Assembly: GCF_002585305.1 (NCBI RefSeq)
Contig: NZ_NUNF01000010.1
Location: forward strand, 78,575 to 142,574
From: Bacillus sp. AFS037270
Lineage (GTDB): Bacteria; Bacillota; Bacilli; Bacillales_B; DSM-18226
Direction of reading: 5' to 3'
DNA: 64,000 nt
A model generated the notes under the pieces. It was not told the DNA's origin and searched no databases. It was given only the letters and a program-made list of their open reading frames with translations. A program made the position numbers and the translations under genes. Of the stretch, positions 20,980 through 31,199 are shown one piece after another (position 1 is the stretch's first letter; every line of letters starts with the position of its first letter).

Positions 20980-23391
20980 ATGGAAAAACAAGACACCCTT
21001 GATTTATTCGCGGAACAAGGAAAGTTTGTAAAGGGAAGACCGATCGTAACGATTTTCCATAACGAACAAAACCTCTATACAGTCCTTAGAATCCGCGTCG
21101 ATGAAACCAATGATCAATACGATGACAAAGAAGCGGTCATAACAGGATATTTTCCGAAAATCCATGAACAGGAAACCTATGTCTTTTTCGGAGAATTTAA
21201 AGAACATCCAAAGTTTGGACTCCAGTTCCATACGAATCATTTTCGCAAGGACATGCCCCAAACGAAACAAGGGGTTATTGCCTATTTATCAGGTGATATG
21301 TTTAAGGGTATTGGGAAGAAGACCGCGGAGAACATTGTTGAGACACTCGGTGAAAATGCGATTTCAAAGATTCTCAATCAGCCGTCATTACTCGATTCCA
21401 TTCCAAAGCTCCCTCCTGAAAAGGCCAAAATGCTTTATGATACCTTGATGGAGCATCAGGGCCTTGAGCAAGTAATGGTCGCCTTAAATCAATACGGTTT
21501 CGGGCCGCAAATTTCTATGCGTATTTATCAAGCCTATAAAGATGAAACTCTCTCCATTATTCAAAAAAACCCCTATCAGCTTGTCGAGGACATTGAGGGG
21601 ATTGGTTTCGGCCGGGCGGACGAGTTGGGTTATCAGCTGGGGATTACCGGGAACCATCCTGATCGGATCAAAGCAGCCTGCCTTTACACGCTCGAAAATG
21701 AAAGCATGCAAACAGGCCATGTTTTTTTACACGCGGAGGATTTGCTTGAACAAGTAAAGTCACTACTTGAAGAAAATAAGCGCGATCAAATTGAGTTTAC
21801 TGATATCTCAAGCGAACTGATTAAACTTGAAGAAGAGGGGAAAATAATCGGCGAGGAAAAACGAATTTATCTCCCTTCATTATTTTTTGCGGAAAAAGGT
21901 CTTGTTACGAGCATTAATCGTATCTTAAAGCAAACCGAATACAGTGAACAATTCCCTGAATCTGAGTTCCTTCTGGCATTAGGCGGCTTAGAAGAGCGTC
22001 TAGGTGTGCAATATGCCCCTTCACAAAGAGAAGCCATTCAAAATGCGCTCATGTCTCCTATGCTCATCCTAACAGGTGGTCCCGGAACCGGTAAAACAAC
22101 TGTTATAAAAGGGATTGTCGAGCTTTACGGTGAATTGCACGGCTGTTCGCTTGAACCAAAGGATTACTTTAAAAAAGACGAACCTTTTCCGATTTTATTA
22201 GCAGCCCCGACCGGACGTGCGGCGAAACGAATGACTGAATCCACTGGACTGCCTGCAGTAACTATTCACCGCTTACTTGGCTTTAATGGGACAGAAGGAT
22301 TTGACCGTGATGAAGTAAGTCCGCTAGAGGGAAAAATATTGATAGTCGATGAGACTTCGATGCTGGATATATGGCTTGCCAATCAATTGTTCAAGGCCCT
22401 GCCGGAACATATTCAAGTCATCATGGTAGGTGACGAGGATCAGCTTCCATCAGTCGGGCCTGGGCAAGTGTTAAAGGATTTACTGAAGTCTGAGCGGATT
22501 CCAACTGTTCGCCTTACTGATATTTACCGTCAGGCTGAGGGATCTTCGATTATCGAACTGGCGCATGACATTAAGAAGGGATTTCTACCGCCAAATGTCA
22601 CCGCAAAACAGGCTGATCGCTCTTTTATTAAATGTTCAACAGCACAAGTCGCTCAGGTCGTCGAAAAAGTGGCCCTTAATGCCAAAAACAAAGGATATAC
22701 CGCAAAGGATATTCAGGTGCTAGCACCGATGTATCGTGGGCCGGCTGGTATTGACCGCTTGAATGTCTTATTACAGGAGATCTTTAACCCTAATCCTGAT
22801 GGAAAACGTAAGGAAATCGCCTTTGGCGATGTAAAATACCGAATCGGTGACAAGGTGCTTCAACTTGTTAATCAGCCAGAAAGCAATGTATTTAACGGAG
22901 ATATTGGTGAAATTATCTCGATCATCTATGCCAAAGAAAATACCGAAAAACAAGATATGATTTATATTTCCTTTGAAGGAAATGAAGTCGAATATACAAG
23001 GCAGGACTTAAATCAAATAACTCATGCGTATTGCTGCTCCGTCCATAAATCACAGGGCAGTGAATTTCCGATTGTCATTCTTCCGATTACAAGAAGCTAC
23101 TATAGGATGCTGCAAAGGAACTTAATTTACACAGCCATTACCCGTAGTAAACAATCATTGATTATTTGCGGGGAAGAAGATGCACTAAGGATGGGGATAG
23201 AACGGGCAGATGAACTCCAAAGACAAACTACACTCTGCCAAAAGCTTCAGGAATCCATCATAAATGTGACTCAAACGAATGTCGATATTTCGAGTGAGCT
23301 ATCCTATGAGGAAGAAATGATGCAAGTCCATCCAATGATTGGAATGGAAAACCTTACACCTTATGATTTTCTAACTAATGACGGAAACTAA
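20980..23391 (+). CDS. recD2: ATP-dependent DNA helicase RecD2
   Basis: RecD2 is a 5' to 3' superfamily 1B helicase used in repair and fork processing outside RecBCD. The N-terminal OB and helix-hairpin-helix region includes GIGKKTAENIVETLG near residue 110 and GIGFGRADELG near 205. Walker A GGPGTGKTT is near 366, and the helicase motif VHKSQGSEFP near 690. The 803-residue length matches B. subtilis YrrC. AAAGGAGGG precedes the ATG. Confidence 0.96.
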   Translation: MEKQDTLDLFAEQGKFVKGRPIVTIFHNEQNLYTVLRIRVDETNDQYDDKEAVITGYFPKIHEQETYVFFGEFKEHPKFGLQFHTNHFRKDMPQTKQGVIAYLSGDMFKGIGKKTAENIVETLGENAISKILNQPSLLDSIPKLPPEKAKMLYDTLMEHQGLEQVMVALNQYGFGPQISMRIYQAYKDETLSIIQKNPYQLVEDIEGIGFGRADELGYQLGITGNHPDRIKAACLYTLENESMQTGHVFLHAEDLLEQVKSLLEENKRDQIEFTDISSELIKLEEEGKIIGEEKRIYLPSLFFAEKGLVTSINRILKQTEYSEQFPESEFLLALGGLEERLGVQYAPSQREAIQNALMSPMLILTGGPGTGKTTVIKGIVELYGELHGCSLEPKDYFKKDEPFPILLAAPTGRAAKRMTESTGLPAVTIHRLLGFNGTEGFDRDEVSPLEGKILIVDETSMLDIWLANQLFKALPEHIQVIMVGDEDQLPSVGPGQVLKDLLKSERIPTVRLTDIYRQAEGSSIIELAHDIKKGFLPPNVTAKQADRSFIKCSTAQVAQVVEKVALNAKNKGYTAKDIQVLAPMYRGPAGIDRLNVLLQEIFNPNPDGKRKEIAFGDVKYRIGDKVLQLVNQPESNVFNGDIGEIISIIYAKENTEKQDMIYISFEGNEVEYTRQDLNQITHAYCCSVHKSQGSEFPIVILPITRSYYRMLQRNLIYTAITRSKQSLIICGEEDALRMGIERADELQRQTTLCQKLQESIINVTQTNVDISSELSYEEEMMQVHPMIGMENLTPYDFLTNDGN

Positions 23392-23416
23392 GAAATGTTC
23401 GGGGGGTGGAAACTCT

Positions 23417-23893
23417 TTGCGGACATTTTCTTTATTAAAAGGGCAGCCTGTTTTTGAAACCAAAAGTGGAACCAAAATAGGTGAGATTACCGATCTTTGT
23501 ATAGCAAGCACCGGAAAAGTCGAAGGCCTATTAGTTAAAAAAGGGATATTCTTCAAGCAAACCTTCTTTTTGGACATTCAAAAAGTGGCCTCCTTTGGCT
23601 GGGATGGGGTAATGGTTGAGGATACCGGGTATTTAGAAAAACTAAAAGAGAGTCCTGAATATACGTTAAACCATCAACATTCCTTAGACGGCATGATGAT
23701 GCTTTCTAAAAGCGGTGATTCGCTTGGATTGTTAACGGATGTATATTTTCAGGAAGAATTGGGCACAATCGTAGGGTATGAAATTACGGATGGCTTCTTT
23801 TCGGAAATCACGGAAGGCAAACAAGTCATTCAATCCGGGAAGCCCGTCGCGATCGGAAAGGATGCCATTATCGTAGATGTAGATAATACGTGA
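23417..23893 (+). CDS. yrrD: PRC-barrel domain protein YrrD
   Basis: I start at TTG 23417, seven bases after GGGGGGTGG. This gives 158 residues and an N-terminus (RTFSLLKGQPVF) like B. subtilis YrrD; an in-frame ATG at 23378 lies inside recD2 with no ribosome site. Two PRC-barrel halves are seen: GTKIGEITDLCI near residue 15 and GDSLGLLTDVYF near 100. Such domains often bind RNA or partner proteins. The function is unknown. Confidence 0.85.
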   Translation: MRTFSLLKGQPVFETKSGTKIGEITDLCIASTGKVEGLLVKKGIFFKQTFFLDIQKVASFGWDGVMVEDTGYLEKLKESPEYTLNHQHSLDGMMMLSKSGDSLGLLTDVYFQEELGTIVGYEITDGFFSEITEGKQVIQSGKPVAIGKDAIIVDVDNT

Positions 23894-23904
23894 GGTGTCT
23901 TTTC

Positions 23905-24096
23905 ATGTTTAAGTGTCCCAATTGTCAGAGCAAAGATATCGGCAAAATTGGTATCAACCAGTATTATTGCTGGAACTGTTTTATCGAACTCTCTGTAAAC
24001 AAAGGTATCATTAATACCCATCAGGTCGAAGAAGACGGGTCATTAAGTTCGTTGGATGATTTGTTTGAGGAAGAAGAACGTCGTTATACGATTTAA
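23905..24096 (+). CDS. yrzR: Small zinc-ribbon protein (YrzR-like)
   Basis: The 63-residue product has CPNC at residues 4-7 and CWNC at 22-25, a short zinc ribbon, followed by an acidic tail (EEEE). GAGGTG precedes ATG 23905. It occupies the place of yrzR in B. subtilis, between yrrD and yrzQ. The function is unknown. Confidence 0.75.
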   Translation: MFKCPNCQSKDIGKIGINQYYCWNCFIELSVNKGIINTHQVEEDGSLSSLDDLFEEEERRYTI

Positions 24097-24146
24097 AACC
24101 GAGGGTTCCTCGGAAGTCTGGCCAATCTGTTAAAGAGGTGAGACGA

Positions 24147-24281
24147 ATGAATAAGATGATGACGACAATGGTTGCTTTTGGTGCAGGGATGGCAGCGTAC
24201 AATGTAGCCCAAAGAAATAATATGATGTCAGCCCGCAATATGAAAAGGATTCAAAAAAAGGTAAAGCGCGCGATATTCTAG
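24147..24281 (+). CDS. yrzQ: DUF3918-like small membrane protein (YrzQ-like)
   Basis: This 44-residue ORF starts at ATG 24147 after AGAGGTGAGACGA. A short hydrophobic N-terminal segment (MVAFGAGMAAY) precedes a basic tail (RIQKKVKRAIF). The composition and position fit the DUF3918 protein YrzQ. It is followed by a terminator-like hairpin. The function is unknown. Confidence 0.7.
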   Translation: MNKMMTTMVAFGAGMAAYNVAQRNNMMSARNMKRIQKKVKRAIF

Positions 24282-24285
24282 GTTA

Positions 24286-24316
24286 TTCCCCCTCAAGGTC
24301 TTTGAGGGGGATTTTA
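24286..24316 (+). terminator. Terminator-like hairpin after yrzQ
   Basis: A 9-bp GC-rich perfect stem (24288-24296 with 24302-24310) is followed by ATTTT, a short T tract. Confidence 0.65.
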
Positions 24317-24374
24317 GCATAACCTGTATATTTCCACCATCAGTCTCCAAAACTAATCGAAGGAGGTCCTTGAC

Positions 24375-25439
24375 GTGGATATTCGTGTAAAATGGTATTA
24401 TCGAATTGGGTTCTTGCTCCTTTTATTAATCGCAATCTTCATTTTTTTAAAGATTAGTCCACTATGGATGCCAATTGTTAAAATAATTGGAATAATCATT
24501 TTTCCTTTTATTATTGCTGGTTTTATTACTTATTTACTGCACCCGATTGTAGAGAAATTGCATGAAAAAGGACTGCATCGTGGTCTTGCTATTATCCTCA
24601 TTTATTTTATTTTTTTTGGCGGTATCGGCTTTTCATTATATAAGGGGATACCAGTCGTTATTGACCAAATAAAAGATTTATCTGAAAGTGCTCCCGTCTT
24701 CGCTGAGCAGTATCGGGACTGGATTGCATTGCTGCAGAAACATACAAGGGAATGGCCAGATGGTCTGCAAGCAAGGGTTGATGAGGGAATCGATGCATTT
24801 GAAAACAAACTAAATTCTCTATTAACGATTATCGTCAACATCCTTGTTAACATTCTGAATTCCGCCTTACTGATGATGATTATTCCGTTTATAACCTTCT
24901 ACATGCTAAAAGATTATCCGCTATTAAAAAGGACTGTTTGGTATTTAACGCCTAAAAAATGGCGCAAGAAGGGCTCGTTGTTTCTTAAGGATGTAGACCA
25001 ATCACTTGGCGGTTACATAAGAGGGCAGCTGCTCGTTTGTGTTATTATTGGCAGTATTTCTTCGCTGTTATTTTGGATCTTTCATTTAAATTATCCATTG
25101 CTTCTAGGGTTAATTGTCGGTGCCACTAATGTAATTCCTTATTTTGGTCCAATTATCGGGGCTGTTCCCGCAGTTATTATTGCTGCCACCATCTCGATGA
25201 AATTGGTTATTATTACGATTGTCATTGTCTTTGGATTACAGTTTCTTGAGGGTAATATTTTATCACCTTATATTGTGGGAAAGAGTTTACATATGCACCC
25301 TTTGTTAATTATGGCGGCCTTAACGACTGGTGGTGAAGTTGGCGGGATTTTAGGGTTAATCCTTGCCGTTCCTATCCTTGCTGTCCTCAAAGTGGGCATT
25401 ATCCATGCAAAAAACCACCTAATGAAGGAATCAAATTGA
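24375..25439 (+). CDS. yrrI: AI-2E family transporter YrrI
   Basis: This 354-residue membrane protein has two N-terminal hydrophobic segments, a polar region of about 100 residues, then five or six C-terminal segments. That layout, with GYIRGQLLVCVIIG and PYFGPIIGAVPA motifs, is typical of the AI-2E (PerM/TqsA) family. Substrate is unassigned; some relatives are Na+/H+ antiporters or autoinducer exporters. It uses GTG 24375 after AGGAGG. The alaS promoter -35 box overlaps its last codon. Confidence 0.9.
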   Translation: MDIRVKWYYRIGFLLLLLIAIFIFLKISPLWMPIVKIIGIIIFPFIIAGFITYLLHPIVEKLHEKGLHRGLAIILIYFIFFGGIGFSLYKGIPVVIDQIKDLSESAPVFAEQYRDWIALLQKHTREWPDGLQARVDEGIDAFENKLNSLLTIIVNILVNILNSALLMMIIPFITFYMLKDYPLLKRTVWYLTPKKWRKKGSLFLKDVDQSLGGYIRGQLLVCVIIGSISSLLFWIFHLNYPLLLGLIVGATNVIPYFGPIIGAVPAVIIAATISMKLVIITIVIVFGLQFLEGNILSPYIVGKSLHMHPLLIMAALTTGGEVGGILGLILAVPILAVLKVGIIHAKNHLMKESN

Positions 25440-25464
25440 CAAACGTTTTGTTGGTGGCTATAAT
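25436..25464 (+). promoter_or_regulatory. Sigma-A promoter of alaS
   Basis: TTGACA (25436-25441) and TATAAT (25459-25464) are consensus boxes with 17-base spacing. The -35 overlaps the yrrI stop codon. Confidence 0.9.
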
Positions 25465-25471
25465 TCGTGAT

Positions 25472-25734
25472 ATAGAATAATTGTTTGAAAATGTAGAAGG
25501 ATTGAGTATGTTGTAGTCCATCTGTAACGCTTAGCGTAAAAGAGAGGAGCTTCCCAGGCTGAAAGAAGCTCTAGATGAAGGATAACAGAAAGCTAATCTG
25601 GAGTGCAGCTAATCACTGCCGTCACTGCCGCGTTAAGGCGGATTTTGAGAGATGGATACAGAATTTTGTATTCATAATCAGGGTGGTACCGCGAGATAAG
25701 CTCTCGTCCCTGTTTTGGGATGAGGGCTTTTTTG
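25472..25734 (+). promoter_or_regulatory. T-box riboswitch leader of alaS
   Basis: The T-box sequence GGGTGGTACCGCGAG lies at 25681-25695. The terminator stem is AGCTCTCGTCCC (25699-25710) with GGGATGAGGGCT (25717-25728), followed by T. The distal Stem I loop GGCTGAAAG is near 25557. A candidate Ala specifier GCT is at 25592-25594, with GCA and GCT again at 25605-25610. TGGT fits the A73 discriminator of tRNA-Ala. Confidence 0.9.
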
Positions 25735-25752
25735 TATGCTTTTTTTATAAGT

Positions 25753-25902
25753 TTGTCTAGCTCCAGCGCCCAGCGACTAGTGTACTTCGCCCATCTCCCT
25801 ACGATAAGTCAACATCGAATCGCTATCGCTCTTCGTGTTTCCTTTATCTCAGTCGATGGGCTCCAGTCCATACGTCGCTAAACGGGCGCTTGCGCTTTTC
25901 TA
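25753..25902 (-). repeat. Interspersed 150-bp structured repeat, copy 2
   Basis: This is the reverse-orientation counterpart of 549-697. The core ACTGAGATAAAGG and GATGTTGACTTATCGTAG are identical on the minus strand. Here the outer stem reads AGCGAC/GTCGCT, the second GCCCATC/GATGGGC, and the central hairpin CGAA/TTCG. It sits between the T-box terminator and the alaS ribosome site, so it is part of the alaS 5' untranslated mRNA. Confidence 0.85.
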
Positions 25903-25921
25903 AATTAAGGAGGTCTATAGA

Positions 25922-28558
25922 ATGAAAAAATTAACAGGAGCTCAAATTCGTTCCATGTTTCTGCAATTTTTTAATGAGGAAAAAGGACACAACATTGAAC
26001 CAAGTGCCTCACTTGTCCCGCATGATGACCCATCATTATTGTGGATCAACAGTGGAGTTGCAACCCTAAAGAAATACTTTGATGGTCGTGTGGTTCCAGA
26101 AAATCCAAGGATTACGAATGCACAGAAGTCTATTCGTACAAACGATATCGAAAATGTCGGAAAAACAGCCCGTCACCATACATTCTTTGAAATGCTAGGT
26201 AACTTCTCCATCGGAGATTATTTCAAGGACGAAGCGATTGTTTGGGCTTGGGAGTTTTTAACTTCCGATAAATGGATTGGCTTTGACCCAGAACTACTAA
26301 GTGTTACGGTCCATCCAGAAGATCATGAAGCTTATGACATTTGGAATAAAAAGATTGGCATACCAGAGGAAAGAATCATCCGCTTGGAAGGGAACTTCTG
26401 GGACATCGGGGAAGGCCCTAGTGGACCTAATACTGAAATTTTCTATGACCGCGGTCCAGAGTATGGCGATGATCCTAGTGACCCTGAATTATATCCTGGC
26501 GGTGAGAACGAACGCTACCTTGAGGTTTGGAATCTGGTATTTTCTCAATTTAACCATAATCCTGATGGTACATATACGCCGCTGCCTAAGAAAAACATTG
26601 ATACAGGGATGGGGCTCGAGCGGATGGCGTCCGTTGTGCAAAATGTTCCTACCAACTTTGATACTGACCTATTTATCCCAATTATCCGGTCAACAGAAGA
26701 AATCTCTGGCGTAAGCTATGGCGTAGAGAAGGAACAAGACGTTGCTTTCAAAGTTATTGCTGACCATATCCGTACTGTTGCCTTTGCTGTTGGTGATGGA
26801 GCCCTGCCATCAAACGAAGGCCGCGGCTATGTGCTGCGTCGTTTACTGCGCCGTGCAGTTCGCTACGCAAAGCAAATCAATATTAATCGTCCATTTATGT
26901 TTGAACTTGTACCGGTAGTTGGCGAGATTATGCAGGACTATTATCCGGAAGTAAAGGATAAAACAGAATTTATTCAAAAGGTTATCAAAAATGAGGAAGA
27001 GCGTTTCCACGAAACCCTTCATGAAGGATTAACGATTTTAGCTAGTGTAATCAGCAAGGAAAAAGAAAAGGGCAGCGATACAATCTCTGGAGCTGATATT
27101 TTCCGCCTCTATGACACATACGGTTTCCCTGTTGAATTAACAGAAGAGTATGCAGAAGAAGAAGGCATGAAGGTTGATCATGATGGATTCGAGACTGAAA
27201 TGGAGCAGCAGCGTGAACGTGCCCGGGCAGCCCGTCAGGATGTCGATTCCATGCAGGTTCAAGGCGGTGTCCTCAGGGACGTTAAACTTGAAAGTAAATT
27301 CGTCGGTTACGATGAACTAAACACTCATTCTTCCGTAATAGCCATTATTAAAGACGGTGAACTTATCGAACAGGCTGGAATGGGTGAAGAAGTACAGGTT
27401 ATCCTTGACAATACTCCTTTCTATGCAGAAAGCGGAGGTCAGATAGCTGACCGGGGCTTCCTTAAAGGTGACGGGGTGACCGCTCTGGTTAAGGATGTTC
27501 AAAAAGCACCAAATGGTCAAAACCTTCACAAGGTAATTGTGGAGAGCGGCAAGTTGAAAACCAATCAACAGGTAACCGCTGCGGTTGACGCTGAAAATCG
27601 GGTCAAAATTATTAAAAACCATACGGCAACACATCTGCTTCATCGCGCCTTAAAAGATGTACTTGGGGAGCATGTTAACCAAGCCGGATCACTTGTTGAA
27701 CCTGAGCGTCTCCGTTTTGACTTTTCCCACTTTGGTCAAATAAAACCGGAAGAGTTGGAACAAGTTGAACGAATTGTTAACGAAAAGATTTGGCGCAATA
27801 TTGAAGTAAATATTAGCTTAAAGCCAATTGCTGAAGCAAAAGCATTGGGAGCAATGGCACTGTTTGGTGAGAAATATGGCGACATTGTCCGCGTGGTTAG
27901 AGTCGGAGATTACAGCTTAGAACTTTGCGGTGGATGCCATGTACCAAATACCTCTGTCATTGGTCTGTTTAAAATTGTTTCAGAGAGCGGAATTGGTGCC
28001 GGAACTAGAAGAATTGAAGCTGTAACAGGCGAATCAGCTTATAAATTATTAAATGAGCAGGTTGGTTTATTAAAGGATGCAGCTGATAAATTAAAAACCA
28101 ATCCAAAAGATATTGGCAGCCGGATTGACGGTCTGATGACTGAAATTAAGCAGCTTCAGCGCGAAAATGAATCACTGGCTGCAAAGCTTGGAAATATCGA
28201 AGCTGGCAACCTTGTTTCAAATGCTAAAGAAATTGAGGGAATAACGGTTTTATCTGCAAAAGTACAAGCTGCTGATATGAATAACCTGCGGAATATGGCC
28301 GATGATTTGAAACAAAAGCTTGGATCAGCTGTGATTGTCCTTGGCAGCGCACATGATGGAAAAGTAAATCTGATTGCAGCAGTTACAAAGGACTTAATCG
28401 AAAGAGGCTATCATGCTGGTAAATTGATCAAAGAGGTTGCTTCCCGATGCGGCGGCGGCGGAGGAGGCCGTCCGGATATGGCGCAAGCCGGCGGAAAAGA
28501 TCCAGAAAAATTGGATGCAGCACTTCAATTCGTTGATGAATGGGTGAAATCCATTTGA
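25922..28558 (+). CDS. alaS: Alanyl-tRNA synthetase
   Basis: AlaRS charges and edits tRNA-Ala. The class II aminoacylation domain fills about the first 400 residues. The editing-domain zinc motif HTATHLLHR is near residue 565, with CGGCHV near 670. A coiled-coil linker and the glycine-rich C-terminal DHHA1 domain ([18 protein letters not shown]) complete the protein. Length is 878, as in B. subtilis. AAGGAGGTC precedes the ATG. Its leader holds a T-box and a repeat. Confidence 0.97.
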   Translation: MKKLTGAQIRSMFLQFFNEEKGHNIEPSASLVPHDDPSLLWINSGVATLKKYFDGRVVPENPRITNAQKSIRTNDIENVGKTARHHTFFEMLGNFSIGDYFKDEAIVWAWEFLTSDKWIGFDPELLSVTVHPEDHEAYDIWNKKIGIPEERIIRLEGNFWDIGEGPSGPNTEIFYDRGPEYGDDPSDPELYPGGENERYLEVWNLVFSQFNHNPDGTYTPLPKKNIDTGMGLERMASVVQNVPTNFDTDLFIPIIRSTEEISGVSYGVEKEQDVAFKVIADHIRTVAFAVGDGALPSNEGRGYVLRRLLRRAVRYAKQININRPFMFELVPVVGEIMQDYYPEVKDKTEFIQKVIKNEEERFHETLHEGLTILASVISKEKEKGSDTISGADIFRLYDTYGFPVELTEEYAEEEGMKVDHDGFETEMEQQRERARAARQDVDSMQVQGGVLRDVKLESKFVGYDELNTHSSVIAIIKDGELIEQAGMGEEVQVILDNTPFYAESGGQIADRGFLKGDGVTALVKDVQKAPNGQNLHKVIVESGKLKTNQQVTAAVDAENRVKIIKNHTATHLLHRALKDVLGEHVNQAGSLVEPERLRFDFSHFGQIKPEELEQVERIVNEKIWRNIEVNISLKPIAEAKALGAMALFGEKYGDIVRVVRVGDYSLELCGGCHVPNTSVIGLFKIVSESGIGAGTRRIEAVTGESAYKLLNEQVGLLKDAADKLKTNPKDIGSRIDGLMTEIKQLQRENESLAAKLGNIEAGNLVSNAKEIEGITVLSAKVQAADMNNLRNMADDLKQKLGSAVIVLGSAHDGKVNLIAAVTKDLIERGYHAGKLIKEVASRCGGGGGGRPDMAQAGGKDPEKLDAALQFVDEWVKSI

Positions 28559-28603
28559 TAATGGGACAAAGTAGTGTAAAATGTAAATAACTAACACTAG
28601 AAA

Positions 28604-28628
28604 AGCTGCAGTGCGTAACGCTGCAGCT
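28604..28628 (+). other. Hairpin between alaS and yrzL
   Basis: AGCTGCAG (28604-28611) and CTGCAGCT (28621-28628) form a perfect 8-bp stem around a 9-base loop. No T tract follows, so it is probably a processing or stability element rather than a terminator. Confidence 0.5.
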
Positions 28629-28670
28629 AGACAATACATTTCTCGTCAAATAATAAGCGAGGTGCATGAA

Positions 28671-28937
28671 ATGAGCTCATTTGATAAAACGATGCGGTTT
28701 AATTTTCCGGAAGAGCCGTTTGAACATGACGTAAACGATGTTCTTTTGCAAGTCTATGAGGCCTTACAGGAAAAAGGATATAATCCAATCAACCAAATAG
28801 TTGGATATTTACTATCAGGAGATCCTGCCTATATTCCACGTCATCGTGACGCTCGTAACATTATACGTAAGCTGGAACGGGATGAAATTATTGAGGAATT
28901 GGTAAAATCCTATCTAAAACAACAACGAGAGGGTTAA
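28671..28937 (+). CDS. yrzL: IreB family regulatory phosphoprotein YrzL
   Basis: The 88-residue protein belongs to the UPF0297/IreB family, whose Enterococcus member is a substrate of a PASTA serine/threonine kinase and affects cephalosporin resistance. The conserved N-terminus [11 protein letters not shown] and the central [21 protein letters not shown] are intact. ATG 28671 follows GCGAGGTG. The yrzL-ruvX-yrzB triplet downstream of alaS is strongly conserved in Firmicutes. Confidence 0.93.
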   Translation: MSSFDKTMRFNFPEEPFEHDVNDVLLQVYEALQEKGYNPINQIVGYLLSGDPAYIPRHRDARNIIRKLERDEIIEELVKSYLKQQREG

Positions 28938-28940
28938 TGA

Positions 28941-29357
28941 ATGCGCGCAATGGGATTAGATGTAGGCTCAAAAACCGTCGGCATTGCTTTGAGTGATGAG
29001 CTAGGCTGGACGGCCCAGGGCTTGAAGACCCTCAAAATCAATGAAGAAAAAAAACAGTTTGGTTTTGAGGAAATTGGGCAATTAATAAAGGAGTATCAAG
29101 TCGATACAGTCGTTATCGGATTACCTAAAAATATGAACGGGACGATTGGACCACGCGGGGAGGCAAGTAAGCAATATGCAGCCGAAATTGAGAGCAGATT
29201 TTCTGTTCCAACCGTTTTGTGGGACGAGCGGTTAACAACAATGGCTGCTGAACGTGTCTTGCTTGAGGCTGATGTCAGCCGCAAAAAGCGCAAGAAGGTC
29301 ATTGATAAAATGGCAGCAGTTATGATTCTCCAAGGTTATCTTGATAGCAAAAATTAA
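28941..29357 (+). CDS. ruvX: RuvX/YqgF family nuclease (YrrK)
   Basis: This RNase H-fold protein of 138 residues is a putative Holliday-junction resolvase; family members are also implicated in 16S rRNA processing. The first acidic strand motif [15 protein letters not shown] is at residues 5-19, and [18 protein letters not shown] and DKMAAVMIL follow. It starts three bases after yrzL ends. Confidence 0.93.
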   Translation: MRAMGLDVGSKTVGIALSDELGWTAQGLKTLKINEEKKQFGFEEIGQLIKEYQVDTVVIGLPKNMNGTIGPRGEASKQYAAEIESRFSVPTVLWDERLTTMAAERVLLEADVSRKKRKKVIDKMAAVMILQGYLDSKN

Positions 29358-29370
29358 TGAGGTGAAGAGA

Positions 29371-29670
29371 ATGGCACACGAACATAATCAGGAAGAAGAT
29401 CGTTACATTACACTTGTAGATGAAAATGGTGATGAACAATTATTTGAAATACTTTTCACATTTGACTCTGACGAGTTTGAAAAATCCTATGTATTCTTTT
29501 ACCCAGTAGGTGCAAATGAAGATGAGGAAGAGGAAATTGATATCCTCACCTATGCTTATATTCCAACTGAAGACGGCGGTTTCGGAGAGTTAATGGAAAT
29601 TGAAACGGACGAAGAATGGGATATGGTAGAAGAAGTATTTAATACCTTTAACGAGGAACAAGAAGAATAA
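29371..29670 (+). CDS. yrzB: DUF1292 family protein YrzB
   Basis: The 99-residue protein is strongly acidic, with short glutamate runs and the DUF1292 pattern ([19 protein letters not shown]). No catalytic residues can be assigned. GAGGTGAAGAGA precedes ATG 29371. It closes the alaS-yrzL-ruvX-yrzB operon, which ends at a terminator. The function is unknown. Confidence 0.9.
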   Translation: MAHEHNQEEDRYITLVDENGDEQLFEILFTFDSDEFEKSYVFFYPVGANEDEEEEIDILTYAYIPTEDGGFGELMEIETDEEWDMVEEVFNTFNEEQEE

Positions 29671-29675
29671 GTTTT

Positions 29676-29706
29676 AAAACCGGCTGCTAACTTAGCCGGT
29701 TTTTTG
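29676..29706 (+). terminator. Rho-independent terminator after yrzB
   Basis: A perfect 10-bp stem (29676-29685 with 29694-29703) runs into a T tract. Confidence 0.9.
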
Positions 29707-29739
29707 TGTTTGATAAGGGAGCTTTGACGTTGAAAATTT

Positions 29740-29888
29740 TCCAGCTCCAGCGCCCTAGCGGCTAGTGTCCTTCGAACTCCGCGCTACGATAAGTCAACAT
29801 CGAATCGCTTACGCTTTTCGTGTTACCTTTATCTCAGTTGGAGTTCTCCAGGCCATACGCCGCTGACCAGTGCGCTTACGCTTTTCTT
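29740..29888 (-). repeat. Interspersed 150-bp structured repeat, copy 3
   Basis: This is the third copy, in the same orientation as copy 2. On the minus strand the stems read AGCGGC/GCCGCT, GAACTCC/GGAGTTC and CGAA/TTCG around GC-GTAA-GC. The conserved core words are kept. It lies between the yrzB terminator and mltG and carries no ORF; the remaining 130 bases before mltG are AT-rich and likely hold its promoter. Confidence 0.85.
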
Positions 29889-30016
29889 ATGACATATTAA
29901 TTGATAAATTGACATTTTTCGTACTATATGCTGAAATTATTATTGATATCTATTTTAAGATAATTTTTATAGATAAGAATAATAATGAAACATTGGTCTT
30001 GGGAAGGGGGAACAGA

Positions 30017-31153
30017 ATGACAAAAAAAGAAAAAGGCAATAAACAAGATGTCATTCGACAAAAAATGCTAGAACAACATTATGAAGCGAAAATTGTCCGC
30101 AAAATTGTTTTATTTATAGCTATATTCCTGCTATTATTCATAGTTTTAATTGGCGGTGGAGGTTACCTCTATATTCAGTCTGCCCTAAAGCCTATTGATG
30201 CAGATAGTAAGATGTATAAAACAGTAGATATTCCAATCGGATCTTCTGTGACAGGGATTGGTGAGAAATTAGAGAAAAATGGAATTATTAAAAATGCAAA
30301 GGTTTTTAAGTACTATGTAAAGCTTAAAAACGAAGGCGGCTTTATGGCGGGAAAATACCAGCTAAGCCCTTCTATGGATGTTCCTGAAATTGTCAGTCGT
30401 TTGAAAACAGGAAAAGTTTTGGCGGTAGCGACCTTTAAAATCACCATTCCTGAAGGTAAACAGCTGAAGGAAATTGCCGCGATTATCGCAAAAGCTACTC
30501 ATCAAAATGAAGCTGATGTATTTAATAAACTAAATGATAAACAATATATCAAATCGCTTATGATCAAATATCCGGATATCTTAACAGATGAAATCTTGCA
30601 TTCTACTGTAAAGTATCCGCTCGAAGGGTATTTATATCCGGCAACCTATCCATTTTTCAAGCCAAATCCTTCCGTTGAAGAAATAGTTACGGCCATGCTT
30701 GATAAAACAAGAATAGTATTATCTGATTACACGGAAAAAAGTAAAGAAAAAAAGTTATCCATCCATCAATTATTAACGATGGCCTCTCTTGTTGAGGAGG
30801 AAGCAACCGGTAAGGCTGATCGGAAAACGATAGCCAGTGTATTTTACAATCGGCTAAAATCAGGAATGCCGCTCCAAACAGACCCTACAGTGTTATATGC
30901 GCTAGGAAAACACAAAGAAAAGGTTTATTATAAGGATTTAGACGTTAATTCTCCATATAACACCTATAAAAATACGGGACTGCCGCCGGGGCCGATTGCC
31001 AATTCCGGCAGGGTTTCTATTGAAGCAGCACTTGATCCGAATCAAACCAATTTTTACTATTTCCTAGCAACCGCAAATGGCGATGTAATTTTTACAAAAA
31101 CATTAGCTGAGCATAATCAAAAAAAGGCTGAGTATATTTCCAATAAAAAATAA
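30017..31153 (+). CDS. mltG: Endolytic murein transglycosylase MltG
   Basis: MltG cuts nascent peptidoglycan strands and sets glycan chain length. A basic cytoplasmic N-terminus is followed by one membrane segment at about residues 37-59. A LysM-like region follows, and the YceG catalytic domain contains the glutamate in MASLVEEEA near residue 262. Length is 378. AAGGGGG precedes ATG 30017. The frame stays open upstream but without a start signal. A terminator separates it from trmR. Confidence 0.93.
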   Translation: MTKKEKGNKQDVIRQKMLEQHYEAKIVRKIVLFIAIFLLLFIVLIGGGGYLYIQSALKPIDADSKMYKTVDIPIGSSVTGIGEKLEKNGIIKNAKVFKYYVKLKNEGGFMAGKYQLSPSMDVPEIVSRLKTGKVLAVATFKITIPEGKQLKEIAAIIAKATHQNEADVFNKLNDKQYIKSLMIKYPDILTDEILHSTVKYPLEGYLYPATYPFFKPNPSVEEIVTAMLDKTRIVLSDYTEKSKEKKLSIHQLLTMASLVEEEATGKADRKTIASVFYNRLKSGMPLQTDPTVLYALGKHKEKVYYKDLDVNSPYNTYKNTGLPPGPIANSGRVSIEAALDPNQTNFYYFLATANGDVIFTKTLAEHNQKKAEYISNKK

Positions 31154-31162
31154 TCAGAACTT

Positions 31163-31192
31163 GGGGGAAAAATTAGCATTCCCCCTTTTTTT
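31163..31192 (+). terminator. Rho-independent terminator after mltG
   Basis: GGGGGAA (31163-31169) pairs with TTCCCCC (31179-31185), followed by seven T. Confidence 0.9.
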
Positions 31193-31199
31193 ATGGTAA

